Assembly (NCBI RefSeq): GCF_036323735.1
Contig: NC_086029.1
Coordinates: forward strand, 45,762,857-45,826,856
Reading direction: 5' to 3'
Origin: Rattus norvegicus
Lineage: Eukaryota; Chordata; Mammalia; Rodentia; Muridae
DNA: 64,000 nt
The position numbers and the translations under genes are program-made. The first letter of the stretch is position 1; each line of letters starts with the position of its first letter. Below are positions 55,506-64,000 of this stretch, piece after piece. The notes under the pieces are model-generated. The model had not been told where the DNA came from. It saw only the letters and a list, made by a program, of their open reading frames with translations, and did not search any database.

Positions 55506-56757
55506 GAACGGGGAGAAGAGAGTGTCAGCGTGAGAAACTGAGGACAGTGCCCCTGGTGGAAGAAAGCGTTCTGAGAGCTGTGACCTTTGAACCAAATCCT
55601 GACACCCAGGAAAGTCATTTGAAGACCTCAAGATGTCATTACTGCTTTTATAATAACAAATTACGTGTTAATTTCTTAGCTTAGCCACAGAGCACTCCTG
55701 CCATCAACCGCAACCAAAGACATACACTTCTGCCCTTTCTTATGACAAAGGAAGGAAACGGGAGACAGCCTGCAGACAGAAAGAACACAGGATGCCCTGA
55801 CAGGAGGAAGGAGTCCTACTCGCACCCACGCTGAAGGGACGTACAGGGGAAGGAGACTGTTTCCATCTCCTGGGCTGTTGATCACGATAATTGGAAATCT
55901 TTCCTGAAAATAAAAACCACATTTGGCTGCAGCTCTGTTGCTTTGCTACACCTTCCCCCCTGACTCCTCCCGTGGCTAACAACAAACACCCCCTGGGTGC
56001 ATTGCCTCTCTTCAGCCCACTGAAGGGAACCTGGGCCATTCCAAACACCACCTTCCCATCTGGCCCAGGTTTTGTGAGGCTTCTCACAGAGGATTAGAGC
56101 TGGCACCTTCTGAAATGGCTGTCCCTGAAGGAAGCTTAGTGGGTCTTCCTTCCCTCCCCTCCCCAAAGCTTTGCTTTTATAGTTTGTTCGCCCCAACTGC
56201 TTCCTTTCTAGTGGGCACAGGTCAGGAAGCTGTGGAACCAAATCACCTGTCAAAGGAGACATAAATAACCCTAACATCCCATGTAACGTTTGAATAGCAT
56301 TCCTCCAGAGTCACGACGCACGTGACCTCACTTGTAAGTAGCTTAAATACATAGTAACTTAAGGATGCCCCTGTGACATCATACTGGACTAAGACAGCTA
56401 CTGAGTCCATTAACAAACACCTTTCCTGAATGAGAGGGAGACTGAAGACTTGGAGCCTCAGGCAGGAGAGATGTGCAGAGACACGGCAGGGGTGAACCGA
56501 GTCAACCTCAAGCTAAGGAAACCCCAGGATTGCTGCCGGGAACTAGGGGCCAGGAGAAGGGCATGTGGTGGCTGGTCCTGGCCTATTTAGAAGGAGCCAG
56601 CCCAGTTAACACGTTAACTTGTGACTTTTAGCCTCAATATCGTGGAGAGAAAGACAGTAAACTGGTGGTATCTTGGTATAGTAGCCACAAAAGGCTAATG
56701 TATTTGGTATGATATGAGTCTTCAGCCTTGGTGAGAAGGCTGATTGTTGGAGTCACT
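55506..56757. other. Unique sequence, no gene recognised
   Basis: About 1.25 kb. Frames up to 131 residues overlap on both strands without recognisable features. Confidence 0.5.
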
Positions 56758-56990
56758 TGGGGGCCAATGAGGTGGCTCAGTGGGGAGGAGTACTTGCCAC
56801 ATAAGTCATGGCTTCAATTCTAGAGCCCACAGTAGAATGAGAGAGCTAACTCTCAGAGTTGTCCTTGACCTCCCCAAATGCTCTATGACACATAAGACCT
56901 GCACACAGGCATGCATGCATGCTTGGGCAACATGCATGAATATGAATGCATACGCACAAGTGATACAATAATGATTTTAAAATGAGTTTT
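56758..56990 (+). mobile_element. tRNA-derived rodent SINE (B2/B3-related)
   Basis: ggggccaatgaggtggctca then gtggggaggagtacttgcca is the tRNA-like head with a recognisable pol III A box. Next come gagttgtccttgacctcc and a GCATGCAT-rich tail region ending near gattttaaaatgag. Confidence 0.75.
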
Positions 56991-58592
56991 TGAAGCAAGA
57001 TTCATTTGGCTCCTTGGAAGAACTGGGGATGTCCCCCAGTGGTTAAGTCAGGATGGCAATTTCATATAGGGGAGATGATGATTGGAGGCTACTGTCTGGT
57101 CCACCCTGGGTCACGTCTGCTTTGTCCTCTCTTCCAGGGATGAACCTTGATCATAGTCACAGAAGCATGTGACTCAGATAGCCAACCAGAGAGCTAGCTC
57201 ATTCCCACCTCCACATGGACTGTTGAAGAGAGAGAATCTGCGTCCAGCTGCCTCTACACAGTGCTCTTCAGAGCCCATAAGTCAGGCACGGCTTAGTTGT
57301 TGGAGCATTGTTACAGGTACTTTCCGGTACGTTCTTTAGTATTTGTTTTGTTTCAGCCCAGTCCTCCTACCATGTAAGTCTGGTGCTGGGCCACAGGCAG
57401 ACCACGCCCACCTTAACTGGTCTTGATGTCCACGAGCCCCATCCTCTCCCAGAAGGAAGACCCAGATGGGAAGTCAAGGTCAGAAGCCAGACTCTCTCAC
57501 TAAGGGCTCGCTGGATGTGTGATGCCTTGTAGTGTGGCCAGTGTTCTGCATGTTTGTGACTGGTTTTAGTCCCCTGGCCCTGTCGAAAAATCACCAGACC
57601 TTGCGACACACCAAAACAACCCCAAGTATTTCCCAACGTCCTGTGGGTGCTGTTGATTCGATCCTAGCTGAGATGGGTCTTACAGCTAACGTTACTGGTC
57701 TAAGATGCACTCAACAATTGAGTGAACTTAGAACGTGTGGGAATCCGCTGGCTGTGAGCCCTTTCCTTCTGCAATCCCCCATTGATAACCTTTGACACTA
57801 AAATTAAGCAACCCCCACCCGGCTGACATGTTCTACACAAGTGGCGGCATCCAGCCATTTCAGAAAGGAACCCATTCAATGACCAACAGCCAAACTGAGG
57901 ATCCTAGTTTAAATTTAATTCCTGTAGACTGGTATATCTTCTAATTCCTGGAAGGTCTCTAGGCGTCGTGGAGTCGAACAGTAGAGAAGGTAAGACATGA
58001 GGCAAACAGAACCCAGAGACAGATTCTAGACCACAGTGAGATCCAGGCCCATGGAGTGGTTCTTCCCTGATCAACTGTGAGGCTTCTTAGCAGACGCTGA
58101 CCAAATGCACACAACCCTGAGGAATAGGATGGGTAGCTACAGGCTTGCCTGGGAGTACGAGGGAGATACGGACATCTTTGGTAGGTGACTGTGACTGGTA
58201 GGACCAAGGCAGTCGTGACAGGAACTAAGAAGGGAAAAATTAAATAAAGGATAAGGAAAGGACTAAAAACAACCATGACAAGTCAGGCTGCCTCATCAAA
58301 TCAGAGCGTGTGCTCAGAGCACTGGGTCTCGCCCTGCTCCTTTGACCCCAGGAACAATTTCACATAAGTCACGAGAAAGCTTCAGCAGTTACGAGGCTTC
58401 CTCGACTTCCATGCCAAAACCTGCATCCTTGTAGTTCCCAACGACTAGTGGCTAAGTCAGCAGGGAGAGGGGTCTGTGTGAAGAAGGGCAAAGTGCGACC
58501 AGTGATGTCAGAGCAGAAGTCAGAGATCTCAGTAAAATCCTTGAGAAGGTAGTATCCTTTTCACAGAGCGTGCACTGGCACGTGTGTGTGCA
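56991..58592. other. Unique sequence, no gene recognised
   Basis: About 1.6 kb with no confident repeat or exon. Confidence 0.5.
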
Positions 58593-58622
58593 CTCTCTCT
58601 CTCTCTCTCACGCACACACACA

Positions 58623-58661
<39 letters not shown>
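58593..58661. repeat. (TC)n(CA)n compound microsatellite
   Basis: TC run 58591-58609 then CA run to 58661 with one CATA break. Confidence 0.95.
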
Positions 58662-58664
<3 letters not shown>

Positions 58665-60119
58665 TGCTCAAAACAGAAGTGTCAGCCAGGTCCCTACAAG
58701 AAAGCAAAGCCCCAAACCCTTCTGCCTAAAAACCAAGCAAACGAAAACCTGGCAGAGTCTTGGGAGCAAGAAAAATAATCGTCAGTGTAATCCTGGTTCT
58801 GGTCATTTCTGCATTTAATGCTTGCTGGTGTCTTGAAACTGGAATCTGGGGCAGACAGTTCCTGGTTGAGGAACTAAGGGCCTGAGAGGGGAAATCCCTT
58901 CAGAGTCCCACAGGGAGGTGCTGAGCTGTGGAAAAGTGAACCCAGGGGCCCATGAGGAGAGAGAAATTCTGCGTGGGGAATCAGGGGCCCATGAGGAGAG
59001 ATTCCACGTGGAGAATCAGCATTGTGGAGCTGCTGGGCAGTGGGGAGGGGAAGCAGAAGACCCTGGCCTTTGGAAGCTGCAGTGTACTGGGCTGGAATAG
59101 AGCACTGATAGCTTTTGCTTTGCCCTGATAATGTAAGGATTCGTGAAATAATTTTTTAATACTCCCGACTATCAATATTTTACATTAATCACATTGAGAC
59201 GTGAATTTCAGTCTCCTTTTGAAAGTGCTGGAAGGTTCAACCAGGCTCTCAATGACAGCAAGCACAGGTGTGGCTGCATTAGGGAGATGCTGGCTGCTCA
59301 GCCCCTCCCTGCACTGTCCCATGGTCTCAGACTGCTCTGCTTTGAGTCATAGGCCCCGCCTGGTTCACATCATGCCTTGGTACCCATAGTTTAGTAAGGA
59401 GATGCTCACTGCTGTGGAGGGGCATCTTGGGGCATGAGAAATATGGCAGAGTGGGCCTTGTGTCCAAATGTGACATGCTTTGAGCAGGAGGGGCATCTGT
59501 CCCTTATACATGAACCCAGCTCCGAATACAGCTGGGCTTACTTAGAACACATTGGGCACAGCAACTTTCAGAAACTTCTGGGAATAGTATCCTGGACCTA
59601 AAACCCAAGGGACAAGCACTGGCTGTTTCAAAAGCATGTGCAATGGACGTCACGTGGGGTTCTCAATGCAATCCTCTGCAGATGCCTATAGCCACAGGCA
59701 AGCCCTATGGACAGATAACAGGAAGACAATGTAAGGTTACTGGGGTCCTGCGTCTGCTCTGCCACAGGGCTCAGCCTGGAAGGCTGGACACAGGAAGTTG
59801 ACCGTGCTTACCCCACAGGGTCTCAGGACATGGCTTCTGGGGTGGGAAAGCACAGTCTGAGGAGGGGGACACAGCTGAAGATGACTTGGGGGTCCCCAGG
59901 CAGGAGGCCCAGAGTGTCTGGTTCTCAGGCTCTTACACACACCAGGACCTATGGAAGCTCTTTGAGTACAGAGGCTGGGGTGAGAGCTTAACAACCATCC
60001 ATCATGTGGGGGAAGCTAGGGCCGCTGAAAGGCAGAAAATTCCTAGAATGGCAGACACGTGTAAGCACTTTCTAAACCATTACACATCTACAGTCTGGAG
60101 AGTCAACGATTAGGGTGTT
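58662..60119. other. Unique sequence, no gene recognised
   Basis: About 1.45 kb. It contains a 36-39 bp tandem duplication at 58943-59017. No exon is supported. Confidence 0.5.
58943..59017. repeat. 36-39 bp tandem duplication
   Basis: Both units begin caggggcccatgaggagag. The first (58943-58981) has 3 extra bases before the shared tail (ttctgcgtggggaat in the first, ttccacgtggagaat in the second). Confidence 0.9.
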
Positions 60120-60425
60120 TATCTTTAAAAAAACAACCAATGTGTACAGAGCTTTCTTTAGTGCAATTGTTATCTAACTTAGTAGTTATGCCAGCATTGT
60201 ACAGTGTAACGATTACAATACATCCTGATCGATGGCCGTTCAACACAGTTGCAACACCTCCATGCCAACACTCGATGACACAAACTGGTGCGGTTTAAGA
60301 CAAACAATGGAGCAATATTAGAGAAAATTAGGCCTTCGGATAACAACTTTAATTCAGTTATTAAAACTCTATCCAGCGTATTATTTTGGATATTGAAAGC
60401 ATGCAACGAAAATGGAATGACTCTG
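60120..60425. other. AT-rich, CpG-retaining candidate conserved element
   Basis: About 300 bp of non-repetitive, AT-rich DNA that still carries about eight CpGs and contains tgtaacgattaca, a small perfect inverted repeat (arms tgtaa/ttaca). This profile is typical of slowly evolving noncoding elements. No gene or transposon is recognised. Confidence 0.35.
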
Positions 60426-60446
60426 TTTTACTTTTAAAATAAAGGT

Positions 60447-60459
60447 GGGGGGGGGGGGG
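60447..60459. repeat. G13 homopolymer
   Basis: Thirteen consecutive G residues after an A/T-rich segment. Confidence 0.95.
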
Positions 60460-61360
60460 AGACAGTCCTGCAGAATACACACTTTGCTAGCTCCCAGCGG
60501 CTGCTTTCACAGATGACCCTAGTGGAGTGGTTGGAAACTCAATGCAATTTCACTGGAGTGAAATCAAGTCATCAGTTGGCTGCATCATGGTCTCGTGTCA
60601 GGCATAAAGGGAGAATCTCACAGCTTCTCCCAGTTTCTTAAGCTGTGGGCTGTGGCTCCAGTGTTCCTTCTCTTGGGAGGGGCCCCTGGTGTCCTTTGTT
60701 TAGTGGCCCTGATGTCCCGTGGCTGGAGCCTGCATCTCCTGAGCTCTGCCTCAGGCTTCCCAGTTGCCCCTCAGCGCAAGCCTGGTTGTTCTTAAGGTTT
60801 ATGTCTGGTAACTCTAGCAAGTGAGTCTCTTATGTGTCCCTGTGGCTGGGTTTGGGAGTCACCTTTACCATTCATGGCACTCACTTACTCCTACCCGTAA
60901 AAGCCTCTTTTCACTGTGAACTTCCATGGATAGGCTCCAGAGATTGGACCCATAATCCCTCAGGCCCCAACTCTCCAGCTTCCTCCTCCCAGACATGAAA
61001 GGGGATTCTGTATCTTCATGTATGTTTTAGCTCCCTCTTAGAGTATCTGCTAACTTCGGCAAGGGCAATTTACTTGAAGCAGATTAAAATAAACAAGATA
61101 TGTATGAATTCTTTCTTTGTATATGATCCTGTGAGTACTTCTGTCTAGAAGCCAAAATGAAATCAGAATATCAATACAAGGCATAACTACCCTTGGGAGT
61201 ATTAAAAATCTCATTCAGTATTCATGACTCTGAGATACATCAAATATAGAAGCACACAATATTCTCGATATTTTATTCAATAAATCCAAGAATATTGGGT
61301 AGAATAGAAAAATAATAAAATCTAGAACAATAAACAGCAGATGGTTCTGACTGCCCACTG

Positions 61361-61362
<2 letters not shown>
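60460..61362. other. Unassigned sequence
   Basis: About 0.9 kb, AT-rich to the right. No gene or confident repeat. Confidence 0.45.
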
Positions 61363-61403
<41 letters not shown>

Positions 61404-61605
61404 TTCACATACACATACACATGCATACACACACATACACATACATACACACACATACATACATATACACACATACATACATACACACATACACACATAC
61501 ACATACATACATACACACATATATACATATACACACATGCACACACATACATACACATACAGACACACCTACACAACATGTATACACATACACACACTGT
61601 ATCAC
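61363..61605. repeat. (CA)n followed by (ACAT)n array
   Basis: Pure CA at about 61363-61400, then about 200 bp of ACAT/ACAC mixtures. Overlapping Tyr-Thr-His and Cys-Val-Tyr frames on both strands are artefacts. Confidence 0.95.
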
Positions 61606-62055
61606 ACAAGTGCAGAGTAAAGAGAGAAACAGAGAAAGAGCATGCTCACAAAGGCATCTGTATGATAGCAGTTGGTACTGTCTTTGGGTCTGGAATATCT
61701 TACACATGTTTTGAACCTTGGTCCCCAAGTTGTGCCATTGTTTTGAGTGATGCAGAGCCTTTCTCTGGTGGGTGTTGGATGCTGGAAACTAATGACTGTG
61801 GATGGTCCTGTAAAGGCTAGGTGAGAGGAACCTCCCCCTCCACTCCCACCATGCCAGGCTGGACCATTCTCTTCCTGTTTCTTCTCCACCATAATATACT
61901 TAAATGCGTTTGAACCCAGCCTCCAGGCTGAGCCATTCCATTCCATATTTTTATGTCAGGTGTTCTGATCACAGAACCTAAAAGTTCTAATACATCATGC
62001 AAGCGAGGGCCTAGATTCAGGATGGTCTTTGATATCAGGGGAAAGATGCATCATT
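61606..62055. other. Unassigned sequence
   Basis: No gene or confident repeat. Confidence 0.45.
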
Positions 62056-62160
62056 AAAAATGAAACATGGGTAGAGCGCTTGCCTAGGAAGCGCAAGGCC
62101 CTGGGTTCGGTCCCCAGCTCCGAAAAAAAAGAACCAAAAAAAAAAAAAAATGAAACATGG
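62056..62160 (+). mobile_element. Young rat ID SINE with intact target-site duplication
   Basis: The body 62071-62122 (gtagagcgcttgcctaggaa, then ccctgggttcggtccccag) is essentially identical to the rat ID consensus, followed by an A-rich tail with a single gaacc interruption. It is flanked by the 15-bp direct repeat aaaaatgaaacatgg (62056-62070 and 62146-62160). The first 20-25 bp of a full ID, including the pol III A box, are missing, while the B box (ggttcggtcc) is intact. Truncation with a perfect duplication is a normal L1-driven retroposition product and points to a recent insertion. BC1 RNA is the known ID master transcript. Confidence 0.95.
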
Positions 62161-64000
62161 TATTAAAACAGTGTGCTAAAATAAACATGTCGCACACTCA
62201 AAGGTGAATGTGAAGCATGTGGTCAGCAGTTCATCCATGTCCCATCTCCGAAGGAGAGGGGCTGGGGCTGGGGAGAGAACCTCCCACCATAGCACCCGAT
62301 GCTGGACGCTAGCTTGAGTTAGGTGTGTAGGGAACACAGGCTTTAATGATGAAGGTTCCTTGTTCTCAAACAGAGCTTAAGAAGATAGGATAGATCTAAA
62401 GCTACAATGTGGAGAGAGGCTCAGCCTGATTCCTCTATCCTAGGAGCTGGGGTTAGCTGCCCTTCTGAGGGAGACAGATGAGCAAAGGAGGTGGAATGTA
62501 GAATATAAATGCTCTCATTTCGTAAAATTGGGGGACTGGGAATAGTAAAATCATCAAGGGGAGGACAATCATTTCTCCACCCTAATGCCAGGTGTTGCAG
62601 TAACACTATTTATGATCAATTTTCAAAAAGAAGTATTATCTTTCAGCAGATACTCAAGTTAGCTATCAGGGGTGGGGCCGTGACTGCCAGTGAATTAACA
62701 CAGATTATGAGAAGAGCAGATGCACGGATTTTATTACTTCTTAGGTGCAGGTGCTCATGGGAAGGGAGTAACTCAAAGAAGGAGTTTGATTTCAGGATTC
62801 CTGTGCCCTTTCGGCAGAGGAAAGAAAATTTGGATTTCAAAGGGTAGGACGATAAATTATGGAGATGCGACCAGGATATACACGGAGAAAACAAAGGAAG
62901 ATACAGGCTATTCTTAGGGAGGTCCGCTAAAGCAAACCCATCTAGGTATCGATCAGGGAGTCTTTGTCTTTGATGCAGTCACCTTCCCCACTCTGGTATG
63001 GATTGAGGAGCAACTTCTTCCTTTGGGCGAACTGGAGTGTTCTTTGCCCTCGGGCAGGCAGTGCTAGGGCACAGAGACTCTCTGTATCTCTCGATGATCA
63101 AATATATTGAGCTCAAAGTAGCTCTTGTGCTACAGTAGCAACTTCCGGGCAGCCATTGCAGCCTTACATGCAATACCCATAATGCTTTGGGATAGGGAGG
63201 AGCCAGGCATGGAGGGCAGGAAGGAAGGAGGGGCAGGCAGTATGTCTCAAAATGCTGTTCGCATTTATGGTGGGTCTTTTCACTTCCAAGAACCTAATCC
63301 AGAAAACCTCTCATAAGCACGAGGTTGACTCCCGGGTGTTTCTAGCTCCTGTCGAGTTGATAATCGATATTAACAAGCAGAGATGGGAACTGTATGGGAC
63401 AGCAGAGAACGCCAACTGGGAGCCCATCTACCTCGTTTCTGGGTTCTGTATCTGCCATGGTGGCTCATTCTTCCCTCTGGCTTTTCATCCAGGAGGCTGA
63501 GCTCTGTAGGTTACATAGTGCCTCTGGCTACAGATGACCATCTAAGGAAGGGGTTTTGGTGCTCAGTGGAGATCTCAGAGCCACTCTGGGATCAATCACC
63601 CTACACGGCAGGATCTGCACATTTCTTCCCCTTTCTCTAGTTACTGCCCTATCATCACTATAAAATACTCAAATCCTAAGATATAACTCATTGACTGTGT
63701 CCTCTCTTTTAGTGCCAGTTGGAACAAAAGTGCATACATCGGTAGTTAATTGCTTGCACGTGGAGTAACAGTTACATGCACATGGGGGCTACAAAATGTT
63801 GTTTTAATAGAATTCTATGTTCACCAAAATAACCTGAATCTGAAACCTGGCACCAAACTTGCAGTTTGGTTCATTCAGAAGTCTTCCCTGGTCCACCTAT
63901 GTAAATGGCAACTTTTATTTTGAATAAAGTGCACGAGGTAATCGAGGGAGAACAGAAAGTTGGGGATATGTTAGGAATTGTGTGTCAGATGGCCAGCAGC
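62161..64000. other. Unique sequence, no gene recognised
   Basis: About 1.8 kb to the end of the window with no confident repeat or exon. Frames up to 112 residues are unrecognised. Confidence 0.5.

Noticed and set aside
62071..62122. tRNA gene
   Set aside because: The tRNA similarity is that of an ID SINE. The A-box end is missing, and an A tail with flanking target-site duplications shows retroposition.

Overview
This is mammalian, almost certainly rat (Rattus) nuclear DNA. The best species marker is a near-perfect identifier (ID) SINE at 62071-62150 with the rat-type body and A-rich tail, flanked by an intact target-site duplication. B1, B2/B3 and rodent MaLR-type repeats, truncated rodent L1 3' ends and very abundant (CA)n, (GA)n and (GATA)n arrays agree with this. 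Nothing bacterial, viral or plasmid-like is present.

No protein-coding gene, tRNA, rRNA or recognised ncRNA gene can be supported. All long open frames lie in simple-sequence arrays or are short and unrecognised. The window is most simply intergenic or deep-intronic sequence. Family names for repeats come from remembered consensus sequences, not from a database search, so subfamily names are tentative and element edges are approximate to tens of bases.

Layout: 0-10 kb holds MaLR-type LTRs (0.2 and 5.5 kb), B2/B3-class SINEs, GATA and TG arrays and a minus-strand L1 3' end (8.8 kb). 10-17 kb is mostly unique sequence with a CpG-rich pocket at 14.6-14.95 kb and a (CCCCA)n tract at 16.5 kb. 17-19.3 kb has two MLT1-like LTRs. 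19.3-25 kb is mostly unique, with a second L1 end, a (TATC)n array and a perfect palindrome of homeodomain-type sites at 24950-24973. 25-32 kb carries a URR1-like hAT element, an MaLR LTR, B1 copies and facing GATA/TATC arrays.

32.2-34.1 kb is the most striking part. A 1.6-kb minisatellite (about 48 intact copies of a roughly 31-bp unit) sits inside an old Tigger-like DNA transposon and appears to have grown from an internal segment of it. 34-42.6 kb is mainly unique, with a local duplication at 40.3-41.3 kb. A MER20-like element lies at 42.6 kb, a perfect 19-bp inverted repeat at 45.0 kb, and an old L1 split by SINEs at 47.6-48.6 kb. 49.7-64 kb is a mix of ancient MIR/L2 pieces, rodent SINEs and unique sequence, ending with the young ID insertion.

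Because there are no genes there is no operon or pathway to describe. The interest lies in repeat birth and nesting, possible regulatory elements and unstable arrays.
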